Shown here in pieces: positions 50,894-58,743 of a DNA stretch of 64,000 nt. Both the position numbers and the translations under genes were made by a program. The notes beneath the pieces were generated by a model. The model did no database searches. It was not told the origin of the DNA and saw only the letters and a program-made list of their open reading frames with translations. The DNA comes from Poindextera sp036272595 (GTDB lineage: Bacteria > Pseudomonadota > Alphaproteobacteria > Caulobacterales > Caulobacteraceae): positions 73,447-137,446 of the forward strand of contig DATAYM010000076.1 of assembly GCA_036272595.1 (NCBI GenBank). Reading direction: 5' to 3'. How positions within the stretch are numbered: position 1 is the stretch's first letter; every line of letters starts with the position of its first letter.

Positions 50894-51927
50894 GGGCGCC
50901 ATTCCGCCGGCTCGGTCTCGGCGGCGGCCTCCGCCCGGCCGCGCCGCACCTCGGCGAAGGCGGCGCGCAGCAGGGCGGTGACGCCTTCGCCGGAGACGCC
51001 GGAGACCAGGAAGGGCCTCTGTCCGGTCGCTTCCTCCAGCGCCGTGGCGCGCTCGGCGCGGGTCTCTTCGTCGATGGCGTCGATCTTGTTCAGGGCGACG
51101 AATTCGGTCTTTTCGCTCAGCCCCTCGCCATAGGCGTCCAGCTCTGTCCGCACCGTGCGCCAGGCCTGGACCACGTCCGGCTCGGTCCCGTCGATCAGGT
51201 GGATCAGCACGGCGGTGCGCTCGACGTGACCCAGGAAGCGCACGCCAAGGCCGGCGCCCTCGGAGGCGCCTTCGATCAGGCCGGGAATGTCGGCCATGAC
51301 GAAACGCTCGTTGGACGACAGGTCGACCATGCCGAGATTGGGGGTGAGGGTGGTGAAGGGATAGTTGGCGATCTTCGGCCGCGCGGCCGAGGCGGCGGCC
51401 AGGAGCGTCGACTTGCCGGCGTTGGGCAGGCCGACCAGGCCGACGTCGGCGATCAGCTTCAGCCTGAGCCAGAGGGTGCGCTCCTCGCCCTCCTGGCCCG
51501 GATTGGCCCGGCGCGGCGCCTGGTTCACCGGGCCCTTGAAGCGGGTGTTGCCAAAGCCGCCGTTGCCGCCCTTGGCCAGGCGCACGCGCAGGCCCAGCGT
51601 GTCGAGGTCGGCCAGCAGGGTCTCGCCATCCGCATCGAACACCTGGGTTCCGGCCGGGACCTTCAGCACCACGTCGTCGCCATTGCCGCCATGGCGGTCG
51701 CGGCCCATGCCGTGGTGGCCGGTGCCGGCCTTGAAATGCTGCTGGTAGCGGAAGTCGATCAGCGTGTTCAGGCCCCCGACGGACTCGATCCACACATCGC
51801 CGCCTCGCCCGCCGTCGCCGCCGTCCGGGCCGCCATACTCGATGAACTTCTCCCGCCGGAACGACACGGCGCCCGCCCCGCCGTCGCCGGAGCGGATGTA
51901 GATCTTGCACTGGTCGAGGAATTTCAT
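50890..51927 (-). CDS. obg: GTPase Obg/CgtA
   Basis: 345 aa. MKFLDQCKIYIRSGDGGAG and the Gly-rich GGPDGGDGGRGGDVW form the Obg fold (1-158); GLPNAGKSTLL is G1 near 166-176; FTTLTPNLG is switch I; DIPGLIEGAS is G3; ALNKIDAI is G4; LVSGVSGEG is G5. It binds the 50S subunit and ppGpp; CgtA is essential in Caulobacter. Transcribed with proB in the rplU-rpmA-GNAT-obg-proB order. Confidence 0.98.
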   Translation of the reverse strand: MKFLDQCKIYIRSGDGGAGAVSFRREKFIEYGGPDGGDGGRGGDVWIESVGGLNTLIDFRYQQHFKAGTGHHGMGRDRHGGNGDDVVLKVPAGTQVFDADGETLLADLDTLGLRVRLAKGGNGGFGNTRFKGPVNQAPRRANPGQEGEERTLWLRLKLIADVGLVGLPNAGKSTLLAAASAARPKIANYPFTTLTPNLGMVDLSSNERFVMADIPGLIEGASEGAGLGVRFLGHVERTAVLIHLIDGTEPDVVQAWRTVRTELDAYGEGLSEKTEFVALNKIDAIDEETRAERATALEEATGQRPFLVSGVSGEGVTALLRAAFAEVRRGRAEAAAETEPAEWRP

Positions 51928-51962
51928 CGGGAGAAGGGTTCGGTCATGGTTCCAAGGGCGGT

Positions 51963-52113
51963 CCTTCTCCCCTTGCGGGAGAAGGTGTCGGCAAGCCGAC
52001 GGATGAGGGGTCGCGCCGAGACCGCCGGTTAGCCAGCAAGATTAGCAGATAAGCCGGCGCGACCCCTCATCCGACCTCCTTCGGAGGCCACCTTCTCCCG
52101 CAAGGGGAGAAGG
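51963..52113. repeat. 151-bp nested palindrome
   Basis: Outer arms 51963-51987 (CCTTCTCCCCTTGCGGGAG...) and 52089-52113 are perfect 25-bp inverted repeats, and each arm is itself a hairpin (CTTCTCCC/GGGAGAAG). A second perfect 19-bp pair lies inside (52000-52018, CGGATGAGGGGTCGCGCCG, and 52055-52073). Between them on each side are small hairpins (GTCGGC/GCCGAC on the left, CCTCC/GGAGG on the right). It sits between obg and the GNAT gene. I recall similar palindromes dispersed in alphaproteobacterial genomes. Confidence 0.9.
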
Positions 52114-52136
52114 GACCTAGAGCTTATCTTCGCCGC

Positions 52137-52664
52137 TCACGCCAGCCACACCATCATCCGGGTGGCCGCCGCTTCGCCGCGGGCCTTGGAGTGGCGGGGC
52201 TGGACGACGCCGGTATAGAGGAAGCCGGCCTTTTCCAGCACGCGGCCCGAGGCCGGGTTGTCGACGAAGTGGCCGGAGACCACCAGCCGCCGGCCCCAGC
52301 CGCCCTGCGCCCAGTCCAGCGCCGCCTTGGCCGCCTCGGTGGCGTAGCCTTGGCCCCAATAGGGCCGGCCGATCCAGTAGCCGACTTCCGGCGCGTTCGG
52401 CTCGGTCGGATGGAAGCCCAGCACGCCGACCACGCCCTCGTCCGCATGGTCGATGGCGAACACCGCCTCGCGCGCCCGATCGCGCGCCTGCATGCGGCGC
52501 AGGAAGCCGTCGGCGTCCTCGCGCGTATAGGGAAACGGCATGGCCGTGGTCATGCGCGCCACGTCGAAGTCGTTGGCCAGTTCGGCCAGGCGCGCGGCGT
52601 CGTCCAGGCGCGGCTCGCGCAAGGTCAGTCTGGTCGTGGCGATCGTTTCGGGCTGCTCGCCCAT
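52137..52664 (-). CDS. GNAT family N-acetyltransferase (RimJ/RimL type)
   Basis: 175 aa. ETIATTRLTLREPRLDDAARLAEL opens the fold; VGVLGFHPTEPNAPEVGYWIG (in parts) and GQGYATEAAKAALDWA give the acetyl-CoA site; HFVDNPASGRVLEKAGF is the family end. In this position between rpmA and obg a GNAT gene is common in alphaproteobacteria. The substrate is unknown; ribosomal protein N-terminal acetylation is a guess from the neighbours. Confidence 0.9.
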   Translation of the reverse strand: MGEQPETIATTRLTLREPRLDDAARLAELANDFDVARMTTAMPFPYTREDADGFLRRMQARDRAREAVFAIDHADEGVVGVLGFHPTEPNAPEVGYWIGRPYWGQGYATEAAKAALDWAQGGWGRRLVVSGHFVDNPASGRVLEKAGFLYTGVVQPRHSKARGEAAATRMMVWLA

Positions 52665-52706
52665 CTCCGCCTCCCTCGGGGCCCGTCATCATCTTGCGGA
52701 CCCTGC

Positions 52707-52744
52707 AAATAAAAAGCGGGGAGCCCGGCGTCCGGACTCCCCGC
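52707..52744 (-). terminator. Rho-independent terminator of rplU-rpmA
   Basis: On the minus strand GCGGGGAG (52744-52737) pairs with CTCCCCGC (52723-52716) around a 13-nt loop containing TCCGGA, followed by TTTTTATTT (52715-52707). It lies 66 bp past the rpmA stop and would end the ribosomal protein transcript before the GNAT-obg genes. Confidence 0.9.
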
Positions 52745-52809
52745 TCTTATCTCGTGTCCGGATCGCTGATTTTCAATCGGCGCGATCCGGAGAAATCTCT
52801 GGAACGGCC

Positions 52810-53082
52810 TTATTTTGCTTGGGTTTCCCCAGCCGGCACGACAGCCACATAGGTGCGGTCCAGGCGCTTGGTAACGAACTTGACCGCGCCGGCGGCGGTG
52901 GCGAACAGCGTGTGGTCCTTGCCGAGACCGACGTTTTCACCCGGCCAGAACTTGGTGCCGCGCTGGCGGACCAGGATGTTGCCGGCCAGCACCTGCTCGC
53001 CGCCGAACTTCTTGACGCCGAGGCGTTGGCCGGCGGAGTCGCGCCCGTTGCGGGATGAACCGCCGGATTTCTTGTGCGCCAT
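52810..53082 (-). CDS. rpmA: 50S ribosomal protein L27
   Basis: 90 aa. AHKKSGGSSRNGRDS at the start and GQRLGVKKFGGEQVLAGNILVRQRGTKFWPGENVGLGKDHTLFA (seen as VKKFGGE, RQRGTK and GKDHTLFA) are the L27 signature. The N-terminal tail reaches the peptidyl transferase centre. Follows rplU by 14 bp. Confidence 0.99.
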   Translation of the reverse strand: MAHKKSGGSSRNGRDSAGQRLGVKKFGGEQVLAGNILVRQRGTKFWPGENVGLGKDHTLFATAAGAVKFVTKRLDRTYVAVVPAGETQAK

Positions 53083-53096
53083 CTTTCAGCTCTCCC

Positions 53097-53753
53097 TCAG
53101 GCTTCGGAGTCGGTTTTCTTGGCGGCCGGCTTCTTCGCCGCCGGCGCCTTGTCTTCGGTCTTGGCCGCGGCCGCCTTGGGGGCAGCCTTCGCCTTGGCTT
53201 CCGCCTTGGCCTTCGGCTCAGCCTTCGCGGCGGGCTTTTCAGCCGCCGGCGTCGGCGCGGCCTCGGCTTCGATCTCGGCCTCCGGAGCCTTAGCGGCCGC
53301 CTTGGGCTTCGGGGCGGCCTTGGCCGGCTTGGCTTCGACCGGGGCCGGGGCGGCGACGGCGATCTTCTCGCCGCGGGCGCGGGCGTTCAGCACCGCGCGC
53401 GGGGTCAGGTCGACCTCGCCGGACCAGGTGTCGGAGGCGCCGCCGCCGCTGACCGAGGTCACGCGCAGCACGCTTTCCCACTGGCGATGGCCGGCGGTGC
53501 GGCGATAGCCCTGGCGGCGGATCTTCTTGAACACCTTGATCTTGTCGCCCTTGCGGGTCTCGATCAGCGCCGCCTCGACGACCGCGCCGTCGACGGTGGG
53601 CGCGCCGACGCTGACGCTGGCGCCGTCGCCCAGCATCAGCACACGGTCGAAAGCGACCTTGGAGCCGACATCGCCACCGAGCTTGTCGACGACGAGCAGA
53701 TCGCCCGCCTTCACCCGGTATTGCTTGCCGCCGGTTTCGATGACCGCGTACAT
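53097..53753 (-). CDS. rplU: 50S ribosomal protein L21 with long Lys/Ala C-terminal extension
   Basis: 218 aa from ATG 53753; the usual L21 is about 103. MYAVIETGGKQYRVKAGD and KVFKKIRRQGYRRTAGHRQ mark the L21 core (1-105), though the last part of the core carries the insertion SVSGGGASDTWSGEVDLTPRA (in two parts). From about residue 130 the chain is a low-complexity tail of Lys, Ala, Pro and Glu. Extended L21 is known to me from Caulobacterales; the tail may contact rRNA or be exposed. Confidence 0.97.
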   Translation of the reverse strand: MYAVIETGGKQYRVKAGDLLVVDKLGGDVGSKVAFDRVLMLGDGASVSVGAPTVDGAVVEAALIETRKGDKIKVFKKIRRQGYRRTAGHRQWESVLRVTSVSGGGASDTWSGEVDLTPRAVLNARARGEKIAVAAPAPVEAKPAKAAPKPKAAAKAPEAEIEAEAAPTPAAEKPAAKAEPKAKAEAKAKAAPKAAAAKTEDKAPAAKKPAAKKTDSEA

Positions 53754-53782
53754 CGCGTTTTGATCCTGGTCGAAATGAAAGC

Positions 53783-53806
53783 CGCCCGCGAGCGAGCCCG
53801 CGGGCG
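53783..53806 (-). promoter_or_regulatory. Hairpin in the rplU 5' leader
   Basis: CGCCCGCG and CGCGGGCG (8-bp stem, 8-nt loop) lie in the 57-nt leader between the predicted start of transcription and the rplU ATG. It may be an autoregulatory L21-type leader or simply an mRNA stabiliser. Confidence 0.4.
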
Positions 53807-53816
53807 AGAGGCGGTG

Positions 53817-53846
53817 CTTATAGCGAGACGCGACCGGCCAAGTCAA
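53817..53846 (-). promoter_or_regulatory. Strong sigma-70-type promoter of rplU-rpmA
   Basis: Minus strand TTGACT (53846-53841), 18 bp, TATAAG (53822-53817). The predicted transcript start near 53810 gives a short leader with the hairpin 53783-53806. One of the best promoters in the window. Confidence 0.7.
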
Positions 53847-53903
53847 CGTGGGCCTGAGCCTTGGCCTTTAAGCCTCGGGCGGGGACGACTAAGTAGGGGG
53901 CCC

Positions 53904-54959
53904 ATGACCGAAACCACCCGCACCCCCGTCACCGTGCTCACCGGCTATCTCGGCGCCGGCAAGACCACCCTGCTCAACCGCATCCTCACCGAGGACCACG
54001 GCAAACGCTACGCCGTGATCGTCAACGAGTTCGGCGAGATCGGCATCGACAACGAGCTGATCGTCGGCGCCGACGAGGAGGTGTTCGAGATGAGCAACGG
54101 CTGCGTCTGCTGCACGGTGCGCGGCGATCTGATCCGCGTGCTGCAGGGCCTGGCCAAGCGCCAGACGCGTTCAGGAGGGGGCGGCTTCGACGCCATCGTC
54201 ATCGAGACCACCGGCCTGGCCGATCCCGGCCCGGTGGCGCAGACCTTCTTCGTCGACGAGGACGTCAAGGCCAAGACGGTGCTGGACAGCGTCACCACCG
54301 TGGTCGACGCCAAGCACGTCTCGGCCCGGCTGGACGACAGCCGCGAGGCGCGCGAGCAGATCGCCTTCGCCGACCAGATCGTGCTGAACAAGACCGACCT
54401 GGTCTCGGAGGACGAGCTGCGCCGGGTGGAAGCCAGGGTGCGCAAGCTCAATCCGCTGGCCCCCATCCACCGCGCCGAGCGCTCGAACGTGGCGCTGTCG
54501 GCGATTCTGGGGCGCGGCGGTTTCGACCTGGAGCGCATCCTCGACCTGGAGCCGGAATTCCTCAATCCGCCGCACGGCGAGGCCGGCCATGTGCACGACG
54601 AGCATTGCGGGCCCGACCATGACCATGATCACGACCACCACGACCACGATCACGTCCATGACGACGACATCAAGGGCGTCGCGCTGAGCTTCGATCCGCC
54701 GCTGAACGCCGAGGCGGTCAGCCGCTGGCTGAGCGAGCTTTTGGCGGTGCAGGGCCCCGACATCCTGCGGGCCAAGGGTATATTGAACGTCAGCCGCGAG
54801 GATCGCCGGCTGGTGTTCCAGGCGGTCCACATGATCCTGGAAGGCGACCTGCAGCGGCCCTGGCGCGACGACGAGCCGCGCACCAGCCGCATGGTCTTCA
54901 TCGGCCGCAACCTGGACGAAGCGGCGCTGAAGGCCGGCTTCGAGGCCTGCGCCGCCTAG
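53904..54959 (+). CDS. CobW/COG0523 family GTPase (metallochaperone-like)
   Basis: 351 aa from ATG 53904. GYLGAGKTTLLN is Walker A; VNEFGEIGIDNEL and the metal-binding SNGCVCCTVRGDL (CxCC) follow; ETTGLADPGPVAQTF is Walker B; LNKTDLV is the G4 motif. Residues about 225-250 are a His/Asp-rich stretch with more than a dozen histidines, then the CobW C-terminal domain. Such proteins deliver zinc or cobalt to client enzymes. A His-rich loop points to zinc. It starts 151 bp from the rplU start, divergently. Confidence 0.93.
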   Translation: MTETTRTPVTVLTGYLGAGKTTLLNRILTEDHGKRYAVIVNEFGEIGIDNELIVGADEEVFEMSNGCVCCTVRGDLIRVLQGLAKRQTRSGGGGFDAIVIETTGLADPGPVAQTFFVDEDVKAKTVLDSVTTVVDAKHVSARLDDSREAREQIAFADQIVLNKTDLVSEDELRRVEARVRKLNPLAPIHRAERSNVALSAILGRGGFDLERILDLEPEFLNPPHGEAGHVHDEHCGPDHDHDHDHHDHDHVHDDDIKGVALSFDPPLNAEAVSRWLSELLAVQGPDILRAKGILNVSREDRRLVFQAVHMILEGDLQRPWRDDEPRTSRMVFIGRNLDEAALKAGFEACAA

Positions 54960-54990
54960 ATCAGAGCCGGTTCAGCCCAGCCATCCCTTC

Positions 54991-55062
54991 CCGTCATGGC
55001 CCGACTTGTTCGGGCCACCCATGATCACCGACTCTGATCAGTGTCTACGGGTTCCCCGCATT
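54991..55062. repeat. Dispersed repeat, copy 2 (exact 40-nt match to 37766)
   Basis: 54991-55030 is identical to 37766-37805; 55031-55062 retains similarity (GTGTCTACGG, CCGCATT). It lies after the CobW gene. The rest of the 221-bp gap 54960-55180 holds no gene. Confidence 0.85.
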
Positions 55063-55180
55063 GGCGGCTGCGCGCCCCTGCTTGGCAGTCCGTCTTCGGC
55101 TCCAGCGGGAGATGACGGCGTTTGTTGCGCCAGCCTTGACGGACCTGGCTCTAGCTCAGCCGCCCAGGTCGGGGCCGATC

Positions 55181-55627
55181 TCAGGTGGCCGACAGGTTCT
55201 CGTTGATCAGCGCGACCTTGTAGTAGCCGTCGGTCTGTAGCTGGTTCACCACCGCCATGAAGTCCTTGTACTTCACCAGCCGGTCGGCCCGGATCAGGAT
55301 GGTCTCGCCGCGGGGATTGGGCTTCTGCAGCGCGCGGGTCAGGTCGGCGTCGAGGGTGGCGAGGCTGGTGTGTTCGTCATTGCCCTGGTCGACCAGGGTG
55401 ACCGTCCCGTTGACGCCGATGGACAGGTAGGTCGGCTTGACGTGGGTGTCCGGCGTATTGATCGCCGGCGGCAGGTCGATCTTGATGGCGGTGGTGGCCA
55501 GCGGGATCGAGACCATGAAGATGATCAGGAGCACCAGCATCACGTCCACGAAAGGCGTGACGTTGATGTCGGCGTTCTGGCCGAGATTGTACTTCTCGCC
55601 CTTCTTGCCCCCAAGCTTTACGGCCAT
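55181..55627 (-). CDS. ExbD/TolR family biopolymer transport protein, orphan
   Basis: 148 aa from ATG 55627, with GGGAG upstream. NADINVTPFVDVMLVLLIIFMV contains the conserved membrane Asp of ExbD/TolR (FVDVMLVLLI) in the single TM helix at about 20-42; residues 60-148 are the periplasmic domain (ETILIRADRLVKYKDFMAVVNQLQ as RADR and VKYKDFM). It normally works with an ExbB/TolQ channel, which is not adjacent. Confidence 0.9.
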   Translation of the reverse strand: MAVKLGGKKGEKYNLGQNADINVTPFVDVMLVLLIIFMVSIPLATTAIKIDLPPAINTPDTHVKPTYLSIGVNGTVTLVDQGNDEHTSLATLDADLTRALQKPNPRGETILIRADRLVKYKDFMAVVNQLQTDGYYKVALINENLSAT

Positions 55628-55724
55628 GCATGTCTCCCTCAAGGCGCGCGAAAAATGGCGCGCCCGCGCGTTTGGCCGACTAGAACCATAAGCTCCCGCA
55701 AACGTAAAGCGCCAAGACGCCGCC

Positions 55725-56693
55725 ATGAACCTCGACGCCTATGTCACCGAAATCCTGTTCGACCGCCAAGGCCGCGCCTGGTTCGCGCTCGGCGACGGCA
55801 CGGTCGCCGGCGAGGCGGGCGAGAGGGTCTCGGCGCACGGCGGCGCCATCCTCGCGGCGGCCTTGCATCCGGGCGGCGAAGGGGTGGTTTCCGGCGGCGA
55901 CGACGGCCGGCTGGTCTGGAGCCGCGGCGGCGAGGCCGAGGCGCTGGCGGAACTGAAGGGCCGCTGGATCGACGCGGTGGCGACCAGCGCGGAGTCCGGC
56001 CTGATCGCCTTCGCCGCCGGCCGCGAGGCCCACGTGCGCGACGCCAGGGAGGCCAAGTTCCAGCGGGTCTTCGCTCACCAGAAGACCGTGGCCCACCTGG
56101 CCTTCGATCCCAGAGGCAGGCGGCTGGCCTGCGCCACCTACGGCGGCGCCATGCTCTGGTACGCCCGCATCGCCGAGCAGAAGCCGGTGTCGCTGAAATG
56201 GGCCGGCAGCCACATCCTGGTCGCCTTCAGTCCCGACGGCCGGTTTCTGATGTCGTCGATGCAGGAGAACCAGCTGCACGGCTGGCGGCTGACCGACGCC
56301 AAGGACCTGCGCATGGGCGGCTATCCGGCCAAGGTCAAAAGCCTGGCCTTCCTCTCCAAGGGGCTGTTGCTGGCCACCGCCGGCGCCCCGGGCGCGGTGG
56401 TCTGGCCGTTCTCCGGCGCCGAGGGGCCGATGGGCAAGGAGGCGGCGGAGATCGGCTTCGACGAGGCCAGCCTGGTCGCCCGGGTCGCCGGCACGCCCGA
56501 CCGCGGCGTCCTGGCGGCGGGGGTCGACGACGGCCGGGTCTGGGCCTGCGATCTGACATCGCGGCATCTGCACCCGATCAAGGCCGAGAAGGGACCGCCG
56601 ATCACCGCCCTGGCCATGAGCGCGGACGGCCGGCGGCTGGCCTGGGGCGACGAGGAGGGCGGCGCCGGCGTCGTCGACGTGCCCGCCCTTTAA
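55725..56693 (+). CDS. WD40-repeat-like beta-propeller protein
   Basis: 322 aa, no signal peptide. Repeating blades end in SGGDDGRLVWSR, AAGREAHVRDA, CATYGGAMLWYA, SSMQENQLHGW, TAGAPGAVVWPF and AAGVDDGRVWACD, each with a preceding LAFDP/VAFSP-like segment: about seven blades. I recall Caulobacter homologs as WD-40 domain proteins of unknown role. Probably a cytoplasmic scaffold. It is divergent from exbD, with 97 bp between starts. Confidence 0.88.
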   Translation: MNLDAYVTEILFDRQGRAWFALGDGTVAGEAGERVSAHGGAILAAALHPGGEGVVSGGDDGRLVWSRGGEAEALAELKGRWIDAVATSAESGLIAFAAGREAHVRDAREAKFQRVFAHQKTVAHLAFDPRGRRLACATYGGAMLWYARIAEQKPVSLKWAGSHILVAFSPDGRFLMSSMQENQLHGWRLTDAKDLRMGGYPAKVKSLAFLSKGLLLATAGAPGAVVWPFSGAEGPMGKEAAEIGFDEASLVARVAGTPDRGVLAAGVDDGRVWACDLTSRHLHPIKAEKGPPITALAMSADGRRLAWGDEEGGAGVVDVPAL

Positions 56694-56739
56694 CGATGGC
56701 GAAAGCGGCGGCATAGTCGAGCGGGTTTGGGAGGCTGAA

Positions 56740-57186
56740 ATGAAGACATCGGTCGCGATGGCGATCTTCACCCTTGCCCTGTCGGCGATCGCCGACGCGG
56801 CGTCGGCCGCGCCGCGTCCGGACGGGCTCTGGGCCATCACCGAGAACGGCAAGCCGCTGGCGCTGATCAAGGTGCAGACCGTGGGCGGCCAGGTCCAGGG
56901 CGCCCTCGCCGGGCCGCTGAACGGCGACAGCCCGAACCGCGTCTGCGACAAGTGCCAGGGCGCGCTGCGGGGCCAGCGTATCACCGGCATGAAGGTCCTC
57001 TGGGGCCTCAAGCCCGATCCGAGCGATCCGCTGAGCTACAAGGACGGGTCCATCCTCGACCCGGATTCCGGCAACACCTTTACGGCGATGATGACCGAGA
57101 GCGCCGACGGCAAGACCTTGACCGTCCGCGGCTATATGGGCGTCCCCGCCCTCGGCCGCACCCAGATCTGGCTGCGGCGCGGCTAG
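56740..57186 (+). CDS. DUF2147 family secreted protein
   Basis: 148 aa. Signal peptide about 1-24 (SVAMAIFTLALSAIADAASAA). The mature part begins DGLWAITENGKPLALIKV, with CDKCQGALRGQRITGM and the end RTQIWLRR, matching DUF2147 (GxW...G.A.V.I; C-x2-C; RTQTWxR). The CDKC pair may be a disulfide. Function unknown; family members respond to envelope conditions. It starts 46 bp after the WD40 gene. Confidence 0.85.
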   Translation: MKTSVAMAIFTLALSAIADAASAAPRPDGLWAITENGKPLALIKVQTVGGQVQGALAGPLNGDSPNRVCDKCQGALRGQRITGMKVLWGLKPDPSDPLSYKDGSILDPDSGNTFTAMMTESADGKTLTVRGYMGVPALGRTQIWLRRG

Positions 57187-57852
57187 CTAGAACCCGCGCA
57201 TCTCGGCGAACAGGTCGAAGTCGTCGCGCCGGGTGCGCCAGCCGTTGATCGGCGCGTCCGGGTCGCGGTAGCCCATGGCCATGCCGGAAAACAGGATGTG
57301 GTCCTCGGCTAGGCCGATGAAGTCGCCGGCGGTCTTCGGCAGCCGGGCCCAGAACTCCTGCGGACAGGTGTCGAGGCCGCGCTCGACCGCCAGCAGCATC
57401 ACCGTCTGCATGTACATGCCGACGTCCGACCATTGCGGCGGGCCCAGCCGGCGCTCCAGCGAGAAGAACAGGCCGACCGGGGCGCCGAAGAAGTTCAGGT
57501 TGTTGGCCAGCTGGCGCAGGCGCGCCGGCCGGTCGTCGCGCGGAATGCCGATGGAGGCGTAGAGGTCCTCGCCGCACTGGAAGCGGCGGGTGCGGAACGG
57601 CTCCCAGAGGTTGGGCGGATAGACGTCGTATTCCGGCTCCTCGCCGCCCTGGGCCATGCGGGCGGCGGCCAGCGCCTTCAGCTCGGCCAGCGGCTGGCCC
57701 GCCAGGGCATGGACGCGCCAGGGCTGCAGATTGCCGCCGGACGGGGCGCGCTTGGCGATCTCCAGTATCTCCCGCACCAGCGCCCCCGGCACCGGATCGG
57801 GGCGAAAGGCCCTGACCGAGATGCGGCGCTCGACAGCTTCGGTGACGGTCAT
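57187..57852 (-). CDS. Nitroreductase family FMN oxidoreductase
   Basis: 221 aa from ATG 57852 (AAAGGAG, 8 nt). TVTEAVERRISVRAFRPDP and EILEIAKRAPSGGNLQPWRVHAL (in pieces RAPSGGNLQPW) are the FMN-binding nitroreductase motifs; QTVMLLAVERGLDTCPQEFW and LFSGMAMGYRDPDAPIN end the fold. Reduces quinones or nitroaromatics with NAD(P)H. The first residues of the protein fit the family; the longer frame to 57903 does not. Confidence 0.93.
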   Translation of the reverse strand: MTVTEAVERRISVRAFRPDPVPGALVREILEIAKRAPSGGNLQPWRVHALAGQPLAELKALAAARMAQGGEEPEYDVYPPNLWEPFRTRRFQCGEDLYASIGIPRDDRPARLRQLANNLNFFGAPVGLFFSLERRLGPPQWSDVGMYMQTVMLLAVERGLDTCPQEFWARLPKTAGDFIGLAEDHILFSGMAMGYRDPDAPINGWRTRRDDFDLFAEMRGF

Positions 57853-57932
57853 GCTATGGGCTCCTTTGGGGAGGGCGACAGGCGGCGGCAGCCTCACTGG
57901 CATCCCGCCTCAGGGTCAAGGCAAGAGGTCGT

Positions 57933-58727
57933 ATGGCGCGCGATTCGGGCAGGGAGACATCGAGGCCGCAGCCGCGTCCGCGAGGCCGGACCCAAAGACG
58001 CCCGGGACGTTCGCCAGCGCGCCGGCCGGCGCGGCGCGGCGGTTTCCGGCGCTTCGTCGGACGCCTGCTCCTGATCGTCCTGGCCGTCCTGGTCATCGTC
58101 CCGCCGGTAAGCGTGCTGGTCTACCGCTTCGTGCCGCCGCCGATCACCATCCTGATGATCGAACGGCTGATCCAGGGCCAAGGCCTGGACTACCGATGGC
58201 GCTCGCTGCACGACATGTCGCGGGCCCTGCCGGCGGCGGCGGTGGCCTCCGAGGACGCGCGATTCTGCTCGCACCACGGCTTCGATTTCGGGGCCATGGA
58301 AAAGGCCATGCGCAACAACCAGCGGCGGCCGAACCGGATCAAGGGCGGCTCGACCATCAGCCAGCAGACCGCCAAGAACGTCTTCCTCTGGCCCGGCCGC
58401 GACTATGTGCGCAAGGCGATCGAGGCCTGGTACACGGTGTTGATCGAGGCGATCTGGGGTAAGCCCAGGATCATGGAGATGTATCTGAACGTGGTGGAGT
58501 TTGGCCCCGGCGTCTACGGCGCCGAGGCGGCCAGCCAGCGCTTCTTCCACGAGCCGGCCTCGAAACTCAGCGCCGCCCAGGCCGCCCGCCTGATCGCCGT
58601 CCTGCCTAAGCCGCTGAGCTGGGACGCCGGCGACCCCGGCCGCTACATCGTGCGCCGCACCCGCACCATCGACGGCCGCATCGTCACCGTCCGCGACGAC
58701 GGCCTGGCGGCCTGCGTCGGGCGATAA
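57933..58727 (+). CDS. mtgA: Monofunctional peptidoglycan transglycosylase
   Basis: 264 aa. Arg/Pro-rich cytoplasmic start (1-40), one TM (about 41-66, LLLIVLAVLVIVPPVSVLV), then the GT51 domain with AVASEDARFCSHHGFD (catalytic Glu in ED), GGSTISQQTAKNVFLW and KPRIMEMYLNVVEFGPGVYGAE (motif LN-VE-G). It polymerises lipid II in the periplasm. Ends in INVRRTR-like IVRRTRTI. AAGAGGT is the SD. Confidence 0.96.
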   Translation: MARDSGRETSRPQPRPRGRTQRRPGRSPARRPARRGGFRRFVGRLLLIVLAVLVIVPPVSVLVYRFVPPPITILMIERLIQGQGLDYRWRSLHDMSRALPAAAVASEDARFCSHHGFDFGAMEKAMRNNQRRPNRIKGGSTISQQTAKNVFLWPGRDYVRKAIEAWYTVLIEAIWGKPRIMEMYLNVVEFGPGVYGAEAASQRFFHEPASKLSAAQAARLIAVLPKPLSWDAGDPGRYIVRRTRTIDGRIVTVRDDGLAACVGR

Positions 58728-58743
58728 GATAAGGGTCAGACAC

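Noticed and set aside
50894..51910. Extension of proB upstream into obg
   Set aside because: It is an alternate frame of obg, Arg/Gly-rich without motifs. The kinase domain starts at 50893.
54600..54660. GACCAC/CATGAC-rich tract in the CobW gene as a CRISPR-like or microsatellite repeat
   Set aside because: It encodes the His/Asp-rich metal-binding loop expected in CobW proteins.
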